The translations under genes were made by a program, and so were the position numbers. From NCBI GenBank assembly GCA_036005525.1, contig DASYQM010000068.1:1-24521 (forward strand): DNA of 24,521 nucleotides, given 5' to 3'. Below the pieces are notes generated by a model. That model saw only the letters and a list, made by a program, of their open reading frames with translations. It was not told where the DNA came from and ran no database searches. This DNA is from UBA9676 sp036005525. GTDB lineage: Bacteria; Actinomycetota; Actinomycetes; Streptosporangiales; Streptosporangiaceae. Below are positions 6,346 through 13,025 of the stretch, one piece after another. Within the stretch, counting starts at the first letter, position 1; each line of letters begins with the position of its first letter.

Positions 6346-8109
6346 ATGCGGATTCTGCTGATATCGAGCGCCTACAACAGCATGACCCAGCGCGCACACG
6401 TCGAGCTCGCCGACCGCGGCCACGAGGTGTCGGTCGAGCTCGCGCTGGGGGACGACGTCATGCGGGACGCGGTACGCCGCTGCGACCCGCATCTGGTCAT
6501 CGCACCGATGCTCACCACGGCGATTCCCGCCGACGTCTGGTCGGCCCGGCCCTGTTTCATCGTCCACCCCGGGCCCAGGGGTGACCGCGGTCCCTCCTCG
6601 CTCGACTGGGCGATCATGGAGGGTGCCGGCCGCTGGGGGGTCACGGTGCTCCAGGCGAACGCGGAGATGGACGCCGGCGACATCTGGGCCAGCGTGGAGT
6701 TCCCGATGCCCCGCTGCTCGAAAAGCTCGGTGTACCGCACCGAGGTGGCGGACGCGGCGATGGACGCATTGCTGCTGGCGGTCACGCGGTTCGAGGGTGG
6801 CAGCTACCGGCCCGAGCCGCTGGACTACAGCCGTCCCGGAGTCACCGGCGGGCTGCTCCCGCCGTGCCGGCAGGAGCACCGCAAGATCAACTGGCGGGCC
6901 GAGCCCACATACTCGGTCCTGGCAAAGCTGCGGGCGGCCGACTCCAGGCCCGGTGTCCTCGACGTGATCGCCGGGACCGAGTACTTCCTGTTCGGCGGGC
7001 ACGAGGAAGATCATCTGCGGGGTGAGCCAGGGGCGATTGTGGCGCGCCGCGGCGGGGCGATCTGCCGGGCGACCGTGGACGGCGCGGTCTGGATCCCGCA
7101 GTTGCGCCGCCGCCCGGTCCCCGGCGGGCCGGTCACCATCAAGCTGCCGGCGACGCTGGCGCTCGGCGAAGCAGCCGCCGGTGTGCCGGAGGTCGACGCG
7201 CCACTGGCAATGCCGGCAGGCCGGCACACGTACCAGGAGATCACCTACCGCGAGTCCGGCGGCGTAGGCTACCTGGAGTTCTCCTTCCCCGGCGGCGCCA
7301 TGAGCACCGCCCAGTGCCGTCGGCTGCTCGCCACTTACCGGTACGCTCAGCGCCGCCCCGTCCGCGTGATCGTGCTCGGCGGGCAGAGAGATGTCTTCGG
7401 CAACGGCATCCACCTGAACGTGATCGAGGCCGCCGACGATCCCGCGGCGGAGTCCTGGCGGAACATCAACGCCATCAACGACCTGGTGGAGGCGATCTTG
7501 ACCACCACCGACCGGCTCACGGTCGCCGCGCTCGCGGGGAACGCCGCGGCCGGGGGCCTCATGCTCGCGCTCGCCGCCGACGAGGTCTGGTGCCGTGCGG
7601 GCGCGGTGCTCAATCCCCACTACCGCCTGATGGGCCTGCACGGTTCCGAGTACTGGACCTACACCCTGCCCCGCCGGGTCGGCGCGGAAGAGGCGGCCCG
7701 GCTCACCGACGCGTGCCTGCCGGTCAGCCCCGCGTCGGCGTTGCGGTGCGGCCTGGTCGACCGGGTGATCGGCGGCGGGGCTGCCGCCTACCGCGCTCAG
7801 GTGGCCGCCAGGGCACAGCAGCTGGCCAGCAGCCCGGACTATCCATCGCGGCTGGCCGCCAAGGCGCAGCAGCTGGCCGCCGCCGCCGCGGTTCAGCCGC
7901 TCGACGTCTACCGCCAGACGGAACTGGCCGAGATGTACCGGAACTTCTACGACCCGCGCGAGCCATACGCCGAGCTGCGCCATGCCTTTGTCCACAAGCA
8001 GCGGCCAGCGCGGACCCCGCCGCACCTCTCCCGCCCCCAAGCCCGGCCCGGCCCCCTCTGTTCGGGGCGATCCCGCGAGCAGCGAACAGCCGCCGCCGCT
8101 GGGTGGTGA
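6346..8109 (+). CDS. hypX: HypX (HoxX), CO-ligand synthesis for [NiFe]-hydrogenase
   Basis: This 587-aa two-domain protein joins an N-terminal formyl-THF transferase/hydrolase-like domain to a C-terminal crotonase domain. In characterised HypX the first transfers the formyl group of N10-formyl-THF to CoA, and the second releases CO, which becomes the CO ligand of the hydrogenase NiFe(CN)2CO centre under aerobic conditions. Visible marks are MRILLISSAYNSMTQR (1-16), VHPGPRGDRGPSSLDWAI (73-90), the crotonase loops GGQRDVFGNGIHLN (345-358) and AALAGNAAAGGLMLALAADE (394-413), and NPHYRLMGLHGSEYWTYTLP (423-442). The last block is very characteristic of HypX. The start at 6346 has GGGGGAAG upstream and begins at the family N-terminus; upstream in-frame codons cover the previous terminator. 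The tail after about 555 is low-complexity. No hydrogenase or other hyp gene is in the window. Confidence 0.93.
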   Translation: MRILLISSAYNSMTQRAHVELADRGHEVSVELALGDDVMRDAVRRCDPHLVIAPMLTTAIPADVWSARPCFIVHPGPRGDRGPSSLDWAIMEGAGRWGVTVLQANAEMDAGDIWASVEFPMPRCSKSSVYRTEVADAAMDALLLAVTRFEGGSYRPEPLDYSRPGVTGGLLPPCRQEHRKINWRAEPTYSVLAKLRAADSRPGVLDVIAGTEYFLFGGHEEDHLRGEPGAIVARRGGAICRATVDGAVWIPQLRRRPVPGGPVTIKLPATLALGEAAAGVPEVDAPLAMPAGRHTYQEITYRESGGVGYLEFSFPGGAMSTAQCRRLLATYRYAQRRPVRVIVLGGQRDVFGNGIHLNVIEAADDPAAESWRNINAINDLVEAILTTTDRLTVAALAGNAAAGGLMLALAADEVWCRAGAVLNPHYRLMGLHGSEYWTYTLPRRVGAEEAARLTDACLPVSPASALRCGLVDRVIGGGAAAYRAQVAARAQQLASSPDYPSRLAAKAQQLAAAAAVQPLDVYRQTELAEMYRNFYDPREPYAELRHAFVHKQRPARTPPHLSRPQARPGPLCSGRSREQRTAAAAGW

Positions 8110-8144
8110 GGACCGGGTCCGGCTCCGGTACCGGCCGCCTCACC
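8105..8144. terminator. Symmetric stem-loop holding both convergent stop codons
   Basis: GGTGAGG (8105-8111) pairs with CCTCACC (8138-8144) around a CCGG-rich interior that includes the palindrome CCGGTACCGG (8125-8134). The hypX TGA (8107-8109) is in one arm and the opposing gene's stop (TCA on plus, 8140-8142) is in the other. It is probably a bidirectional terminator. Confidence 0.5.
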
Positions 8145-8757
8145 CGGGAAGCTCGCGCCGGCGGTCCTCGAGCTGGCGGAAGATCTCGCTGTAGCTGCTG
8201 CCCTGCATGTCCTGCGGCACCCGCCAGACGTCGACGGTCCCGGCGAGGCCGAGCACGCGCACATGGACGGTCGGGGCGTCAGGGCGGCCGGAGTCGCGGC
8301 CCCAGTCCCGGTGATGCCCGAAGATCGTGATCCCGCCGACGTCGACGTTGACGCCTTCCGGCACGTAGACATCGGCGTTGCCGAACGCCGCCAGGACGGT
8401 CACCGCCGTCTCCCGGTGGTCGATGGTGGCTTCCCGCAGGTCGAAGTCGAGATCGCCGAAGACGCTGGCGGCGACGGCCCGCCCGCGCAGCCTTAGCCGG
8501 CCGCGCCGCACGGCACGGCCGAACAACGCCGCCGTGAACCGTGCGGGCCTGCGGCGCGAACCGGCTGCCTCCGGGACAACGGCGGGCAGATCCTCCTGGA
8601 CACGCGCCAGCTCCCCGCCCACCCGGGCCGTCAGCGCGGCCTCAACCCGCTCGGAGAACTCCGCGAGCGTCAGGCGCCCCGCGAGCAGGTGCTCGCGAAG
8701 CGCGGCGATGGCCTGCTCGCGGTCGGCGTCCGAGACGCGCAGCGACGCATCGTCCAT
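8140..8757 (-). CDS. DUF1707 / LiaF-like cell-envelope response protein
   Basis: The 205-aa protein starts MDDASLRVSDADREQAIAAL and continues REHLLAGRLTLAEFSERVE, the DUF1707 (SHOCT-like) N-terminal domain (about residues 5-57). A basic linker (RRGRLRLRGR) leads to a C-terminal beta-repeat region (about 105-195; VFGDLDFDL, AAFGNADVYVPEGVNVDVGG, TIFGH), resembling the C-terminal domain of LiaF/YvqF. LiaF-type proteins are tied to cell-envelope stress in Gram-positives; no transmembrane segment is visible, so it is probably cytoplasmic or peripheral. I chose ATG 8757 because DUF1707 proteins begin at this residue and because TAACGT lies 7 nt upstream, implying a leaderless mRNA; a TTG at 8781 would add eight residues and overlap that box. 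It is divergent from a membrane-protein gene and convergent with hypX. Confidence 0.88.
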   Translation of the reverse strand: MDDASLRVSDADREQAIAALREHLLAGRLTLAEFSERVEAALTARVGGELARVQEDLPAVVPEAAGSRRRPARFTAALFGRAVRRGRLRLRGRAVAASVFGDLDFDLREATIDHRETAVTVLAAFGNADVYVPEGVNVDVGGITIFGHHRDWGRDSGRPDAPTVHVRVLGLAGTVDVWRVPQDMQGSSYSEIFRQLEDRRRELPG

Positions 8758-8764
8758 GACGGAC

Positions 8765-8770
8765 ACGTTA
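8765..8770 (-). promoter_or_regulatory. -10 box of a leaderless promoter (TAACGT)
   Basis: TAACGT on the minus strand is followed by 7 nt and the ATG at 8757. It is identical in hexamer and spacing to the box before the other DUF1707 gene at 24137. There is no Shine-Dalgarno. Confidence 0.6.
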
Positions 8771-8832
8771 AACGACGGCAAGTCCCACGGCTAGCGTCGG
8801 CCGGCGCGGCCACCTGCGGCTTCGCAGTGCCG

Positions 8833-8838
8833 TACGTT
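8833..8838 (+). promoter_or_regulatory. -10 box of a leaderless promoter (TACGTT)
   Basis: TACGTT matches TAnnnT and ends 6 nt before the ATG at 8845. The only purine-rich run (GAGG) abuts the ATG, too close to serve as a ribosome site. It is divergent from the DUF1707 promoter, with 87 bp between the two start codons. Confidence 0.45.
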
Positions 8839-8844
8839 GTGAGG

Positions 8845-10149
8845 ATGACAGCGGACCAACGGGGGGCAGCGGCGCCGCGCACAAGCTCGGTCATCACGGC
8901 CGGTGTCATCGGCGGCGTGGCCGGGGCCGCCCTCGCCGGTCACCGGGGCGCGCGGGCCGCCGCCCTGGGGGCGGCCGCCGGCGCGGCCGGGCTGGCGGTG
9001 GCAGACGCGGTGGCCCGCGCCCGGCAGCGTCCCGGCGAGATCCCGCCGCTGTGGTCACGGATCGCGGCCAGCGCCGCGCTGGTCGCCCCGCTCGGATGGG
9101 CGGCCGGGCGCCTGACCGGCGCCGGGCCGGTCGCGGTGGGATCGGCGACCGGGGCTCTGGGCGGCCTGCTCGGGATCCGCCCGCAGAAGGTGCTGCTCGG
9201 GCCGCTGTTCGGAGCCGGGGTGGGCTGGGCGCTCGGGGCGCGCCAGCGCCCGGTGCCGGCGTCGGTGGTCGCCAGCACCACGATGGTGGCGTACCGGGTG
9301 GCGTCGGCGCTGGTCTTCCGCGACGCGCAGGTGAGCCTGCTCGCCGAGCGGGTCCGGGCGGAGGACCTGCCGTTCATCGTGCCGCGGGAAGCCCGGTCCC
9401 GGTACGTCGGCACCGGCTACGTCCACGAGCTGGCCGGCGTGCTCGGCGGCCGCTACGTCGCCGACGCACCCGACGTCGGCATCGTCGCCTCGGTGGACGA
9501 GCTGGCCGGCCCGGAGTTCGACCCGGCGGGCATCGACCCGCTGGTCCGCGAGTTCTACGAGCACACCACCCGGTTCACCCTCGACATCGCGCCGCAGTGG
9601 CGGCTGTGGGTGCGGCCCGGCTACCTGCTCTACCGGAACGTGGTCGCCCGCCCCCTGGGCCAGGCGAACGTGCCGATGAACCAGCGCGAGACACAGCGGG
9701 GCATCCGCAGCCGGATCGACACCATCACGCCGGCCGATAGCGGCGCCGTGGCGATCCGCGGCTGGATCCGGTCGTTCACCGATACCGACGAGCCGATCTA
9801 CGTCGGCATCTACACCACCTACCGGCACGGTGGCCGCGGGTACGTCAGCGTCGGCTTCCCGCTGCCGCAGGCCAGCTTCACCGCCACCCTGCTGCCGCGC
9901 GCCCGCCCCGGTCGCGGCCTCGTCCTGACCAGCCGCGGCGAGGACGACCAGCCCGGCCACTACCTCGCCTACATCGACCCGGCCACCAGGGACCTTACGG
10001 TGCTGGCGGTTCACGGCTTCGCCGAACGGCTCGACGTCTATACGCGCGACGGCGAACTGCGGGCCGAGCACGCCTTCTCCGTCTTCGGCCTGCCCTTCCT
10101 CGTCCTCCACTACCGCATGCACCGCAAGCCCGCCAGCCCAGCGGCATAA
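8845..10149 (+). CDS. Glycine/alanine-rich membrane protein of unknown function
   Basis: The 434-aa protein has an N-terminal half rich in Gly/Ala hydrophobic segments (about residues 16-35, 40-56, 75-95, 100-145) with glycine-zipper spacing, e.g. VIGGVAGAALAG and GSATGALGGLLGIRP, suggesting three to five membrane passes. The C-terminal half (about 160-434) is soluble-looking and Arg/Asp-rich. It includes EFYEHTTRFTLDIAPQWRLW, MNQRETQRGIRSRIDTI and a terminal FSVFGLPFLVLHYRMHR. I recognise no family. The start at 8845 follows a TAnnnT box by 6 nt; a long in-frame extension upstream would run antisense through the divergent gene and is rejected. The divergent pairing with a DUF1707/LiaF-like gene suggests an envelope function, by inference only. 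Confidence 0.82.
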   Translation: MTADQRGAAAPRTSSVITAGVIGGVAGAALAGHRGARAAALGAAAGAAGLAVADAVARARQRPGEIPPLWSRIAASAALVAPLGWAAGRLTGAGPVAVGSATGALGGLLGIRPQKVLLGPLFGAGVGWALGARQRPVPASVVASTTMVAYRVASALVFRDAQVSLLAERVRAEDLPFIVPREARSRYVGTGYVHELAGVLGGRYVADAPDVGIVASVDELAGPEFDPAGIDPLVREFYEHTTRFTLDIAPQWRLWVRPGYLLYRNVVARPLGQANVPMNQRETQRGIRSRIDTITPADSGAVAIRGWIRSFTDTDEPIYVGIYTTYRHGGRGYVSVGFPLPQASFTATLLPRARPGRGLVLTSRGEDDQPGHYLAYIDPATRDLTVLAVHGFAERLDVYTRDGELRAEHAFSVFGLPFLVLHYRMHRKPASPAA

Positions 10150-10196
10150 CGATTCGGGCGGCCTCGGGCCGCGGCCACCGCCGGCCTCAACGCAAC

Positions 10197-10228
10197 GAAG
10201 GGGCGGCTGCCCAGGCAGCCGCCCCTTC
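10197..10228. terminator. Bidirectional terminator hairpin
   Basis: A 15-bp perfect stem (GAAGGGGCGGCTGCC with its complement at 10214-10228) has a nominal 2-nt loop, effectively 4 nt. It lies between the convergent membrane-protein gene (stop 10149) and the secreted-protein gene (stop 10247). Confidence 0.85.
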
Positions 10229-10246
10229 ACGTTCGGTGACCGGATT

Positions 10247-11963
10247 CTAGTGGAACCCCCTCACCCGGCACGGGTTCTTCATGTCGCCGCTGTTGAAGTT
10301 GTTGATTAGCGTCACGGTCGTGGGGCCTGAGGCGCTCGCGGCCGGATAGACCGTCCTCAGGAGCGGGCCGTACTCAGTGGTAGAACTCCCTCCGAAATCG
10401 TTGATGGTCCCCGGAATGAAGGCGCCGCCCTCCTGCCACGTGCACGTGCCGTTGGCCATTCTCGTCGAGTAGAACGGGTAGAAATTCGCACCGTTCGGCG
10501 GGTTGACGCAGTTCGCGCCGGTGGTCCTGTCGCAGAACGGCGGATTGTCCTGCGAGTCCGAGGCCTCGTTCCTGGGCAGGTCGGTCTCAAAGGCGACGGT
10601 CGAATAGTTCCTTGTCCCATGCCTCGTCAGCGGGCTGGTGAACAGGACGGAGGTGGGGTGCAGCCTCCGGTCCCTGGCGGGGTTGGGGTTGGTGCCTGGC
10701 CAGTCCTTCTGGTACGACTGGCCGTCCCAGTCGCCGTCCGCCGAGAAGCAGCCGTTGATGTGGACAAGGGTGGAATCGGACCCCGGGACACAGAAGCCGT
10801 TGTCGTCATCCGGGTCCAGCCCACTGCCCGCGTCCTGCGCGCCGGGGACGGCGCAGTTGAAGTTCGCGTCGATCTGGATGCAGTTCTCGAAGTGGCCGAT
10901 CTCATCGGAGAAGGCCACGTTGTAGGTGTGCGCGGACCACGTGTTCCCCCGCGTGTTCGCGGTGCTGTACGCGGGGTGGAACGCGTACGGCGCCATATGG
11001 CAGGTCGACGAGTTCGGCTGGTACAGAATGTGCCCGAACCCGTTGCCTTTCGAGGCGGTCATCGAGCCGTGCTGGCCCGTGGTGCGGTCGAAGAGGTCGA
11101 TGCGGAAGCCGGCCCGGGTGTCGTGCATGTGGATACGGACGCGGTCCCCGGGGCTCATCAGCAGGTCCTTGGTGAGGTCCGGGTTCACCGCGGCGAAGTT
11201 CGGCGCCGAGAAGGTCCCGGTGAACAGCGGATTCGCCGGGGCCTGCGAGTGGCCGCTCTTCGTGATGTAGGCCCAGTTGATCGGCTCCTGCCCGCCGAGG
11301 ATGTAGGTGTTGCAGTCGCTGTTGTTAAAGACGCCGGTGTTCTGGTCGAGCGTCCGGCTGTCAATGGTCATCGCGGCGCAGTACACCCGGGCTGCGCAGC
11401 CGAAGCCCTCGAATTGCGGGACATAGCCGGGGCCGTAGAACTGCAGTTCCATGAACGCGGTCCCGGGGTGCTTCCCGATGTAGTCCGGCGCGGCCGGGTT
11501 CGTCCCGACGAGGTTGTTGCGGTCGGAGTCCGGCGTGCACTTCTTGGTGAACTCCGGCGCGGACTGGGTGTCGCAGAGGGTGAGCCCGAACCAGAACGTC
11601 GGCCGCAAGCTGGAAGTACCAGGTGGTGCCGCCGGCGCCGCTGTTGTTGGGCTGCCTCTTCGGGTCCTTCGGCAGCGTGAGGTTATACGTGATGTCGTTG
11701 CCTGACCCCCGTATCCCTGACTTGTAGATGACCGAGGGCTCATCGTGCCCCACGTACTCCCCGTTTAGGTTGTCGTACGGGTCGGCGCAGAGCGAGGCGT
11801 GGCCTGAGCAGAGGGGGTCCTGGTCGCCGTGCGGCATCGCCGCCGGCCGCATGTGTGCTCCGCCCTGCGCGACCGAGTGCGTCTGCGCGCTGACGGCCGG
11901 AGCGAACCCAGCAATCACCACAAATGCGGCGAATGCTGCGGTGCCGATAAAGGGTCGCTTCAC
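10247..11963 (-). pseudogene. Secreted protein of unknown function, interrupted by one frameshift
   Basis: Two overlapping minus-strand frames make one sensible protein of about 571 aa. The first runs from a GTG at 11963 (AAGGAT upstream) through a signal peptide (KRPFIGTAAFAAFVVIAGFA, cleavage after VSA) to GGTTWYFQL. The second resumes at RPTFWFGLTLCDTQSAPEF and continues to the TAG at 10247. They join at about 11606-11609, where CAG-CTT-GCG reads out of frame; removing one T (CAG-CTG-CGG) restores FQLRPTFWF. The body has many Cys, a cupredoxin-like SPGDRVRIHMHDTRAGFRID and a C-terminal INNFNSGDMKNPCRVRG. The family is not recognised. The downstream frame keeps excellent codon use for about 450 codons, so the lesion is recent, a sequencing error, or a +1 frameshift site. 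It is expressed behind a long structured leader. Confidence 0.75.
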
Positions 11964-12013
11964 GGCATCATCCTTTCGTAACCAAACGGACCGAGTCGTT
12001 GGCCTTAGGCCCC

Positions 12014-12109
12014 GAGCCCCCGGAGGCTGCGCGCCCTCCGGCTCAACCAGCGCCGACGGCTCCCCTGACGCCACTCACTCCAGGGGCTGGCGATCAGCAC
12101 GCGTATATA
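12014..12109 (-). promoter_or_regulatory. Structured 5' leader and putative promoter of the secreted-protein gene
   Basis: A TATATA box on the minus strand (12109-12104) could start a leader of roughly 130 nt. Within it are two hairpins: CCCCTG/CAGGGG (12062-12067 with 12081-12086), and GAGCC/GGCTC plus GGAGG/CCTCC with a 3-nt bulge (12014-12026 with 12035-12044). It matches no riboswitch class I know. Attenuation or mRNA stabilisation is possible. Confidence 0.3.
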
Positions 12110-12127
12110 GAAGCAGGAGTACTTCGC

Positions 12128-12285
12128 ATGTGCAAAGACCTACGGCATAGAAAACTGAATGGTCAACACGTGCCGTGCCCGCGCGGGCCCGGCACGGCCT
12201 TTGCACAGTCGTTGGATGGTGGCCTGACCTGCGGCACATGCGCTAGCCGCTGCCGGGCATGTCCAGGCTGGGAGTCCCGGAGGTC
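12128..12285 (+). mobile_element. Decayed insertion-sequence ends (ISAs1-like relic)
   Basis: A 44-bp segment at 12170-12213 matches 14815-14858 at 37 of 44 positions by hand count. The inner end CCTTTGCA is followed by DLRHMR-stop-PL, which echoes the DLRGLRYPL of the better-preserved relic at 14868. TGCAAAGACCT at 12131-12141 repeats exactly the right-hand end of that relic (15185-15195). The site therefore holds remains of IS termini and the first codons of a transposase, with stops. It lies between the secreted-protein gene and the SSI-like gene and explains the absence of a gene in this gap. Confidence 0.5.
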
Positions 12286-12294
12286 TTCCTGGGC

Positions 12295-12318
12295 ACGGTG
12301 TTGCCGGGAACACCGTGT
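12295..12318. repeat. Perfect inverted repeat
   Basis: CACGGTGTT-GCCGGG-AACACCGTG has 9-bp arms and a 6-nt loop. It lies downstream (minus sense) of the SSI-like gene and its trailing coding remnant and may terminate that transcript. Confidence 0.45.
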
Positions 12319-12448
12319 TGCCGTTCCGGATCTTGGTGACCTTCTGGCCGTTCAGCACCTGGAAGATCACGCACCCGGTGCTAGACACGCTGCTGGCCAG
12401 CTCGATCTGCCCGTTGTCGAAGTTGCCGGAGCCGCGATCGGGTTGGAG
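12296..12448 (-). pseudogene. Coding remnant in frame directly after the SSI stop
   Basis: Immediately beyond the TGA of the SSI-like gene the same frame stays open for about 103 codons. The first 50 or so have excellent actinomycete codon use and protein-like composition (GSGNFDNGQIELASSVSSTG, then CVIFQVLNGQKVTKIRNGNT). It then dissolves into the IS relic, ending at a TAG at 12142-12140. The only start-like codon is a GTG at 12388 with no ribosome site. I read it as the tail of a lost secreted-protein gene cut by the IS. I do not recognise the family. Stop-codon readthrough from the SSI gene is a remote alternative. Confidence 0.45.
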
Positions 12449-12901
12449 TCAGGGGAAGACCGGCGACATCCGGCGCCAGCGCGACAGGCCGCACCCGTTC
12501 TGGGTATAGGTCGCGTCGACTGGGTGGCCGAACCAGGTGCCTTTGATGGTCGCGGTCGGCGAGGACGGGGGTGGCGGGCACATCATGCTCGGGTCAGCAG
12601 GAGCGAACGGGTTCTTCGCGTGCTCCAGGACGCGGCAGGCGGCGCGGGCGCGCGGGTGGGTCCCGCCGGCTGGATCGCAGGTCAGGGTCCAGCGCTGCGG
12701 CTTGGCGCCCGGGTGGCTGGTTATCTCGATGACCAGCCGGGCGGCGGCGGGGCCCGTGCCCGCCGAGGCGTGCCCGGCCGCGGCGGCGTTCGCCTGGCCG
12801 GAGGCGCGCACGCTCCCGCATGCTGTGGCCGCTACGGCGCACAGCAGCGCGACCAGCAAGTACCGCGCGGCTGACAGCGCCGGGAGAATACCTGTCCTCA
12901 T
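12449..12901 (-). CDS. SSI-family (subtilisin inhibitor-like) lipoprotein with atypical reactive loop
   Basis: The 150-aa protein has a signal peptide with a probable lipobox (VAATAC, Cys28), a variable linker (29-55), then an SSI-like domain. That domain has RWTLTCDPAGGTHPRARAAC (70-89) and TATIKGTWFGHPVDATYTQN (116-135), ending NGCGLSRW. The four SSI cysteines are C75, C89, C108 and C137, consistent with two disulphides. SSI proteins inhibit serine proteases such as subtilisin and trypsin outside the cell; here lipidation would tether it to the membrane. The reactive loop after C108 is CPPPPSSP, so the P1-P1' pair would be Pro-Pro (110-111) instead of the usual Met/Lys/Gln-containing site. 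Start ATG 12901; no strong ribosome site. It lies downstream of the Asp-box protein, separated by a terminator. Confidence 0.85.
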   Translation of the reverse strand: MRTGILPALSAARYLLVALLCAVAATACGSVRASGQANAAAAGHASAGTGPAAARLVIEITSHPGAKPQRWTLTCDPAGGTHPRARAACRVLEHAKNPFAPADPSMMCPPPPSSPTATIKGTWFGHPVDATYTQNGCGLSRWRRMSPVFP

Positions 12902-12976
12902 GCCGGTTGGACGCGCCCGGCGAGCGGGCGGTTCCGGTCGCCGGAACCTCGCCGGCTGCGGAGGATCCGCCCCGCG

Positions 12977-13018
12977 TCCTTGGGGACGCCCCGCCGTCTG
13001 GCGGTGCGCCCCCAAGGA
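12977..13018 (-). terminator. Long terminator hairpin after the Asp-box protein gene
   Basis: A 19-bp stem (12977-12995 with 13000-13018) has two mismatches and a GTCT loop, starting 8 nt beyond the stop at 13026. It is one of the strongest hairpins in the window. Confidence 0.8.
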
Positions 13019-13025
13019 GCCGGTG

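Noticed and set aside
4894..8040. A 1048-codon open frame on the minus strand across the LuxR end, DUF4242, secreted protein and hypX
   Set aside because: It is antisense to four well-identified genes, His/Arg/Pro/Gly-rich without domains, and explained by GC-biased third positions on the other strand.
12170..12213. The 44-bp segment shared with 14815-14858 as a conserved promoter of the two secreted-protein genes
   Set aside because: It lies at a similar distance upstream of both, but the second copy leads directly into transposase sequence, so an IS terminus explains it better.
11999..12874. Plus-strand frame across the IS relic and SSI gene, including an ATG at 12128 with AGGAG upstream
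   Set aside because: The ribosome-site match is chance within IS debris; beyond it the frame is antisense to the SSI gene and Gly/Arg-rich.
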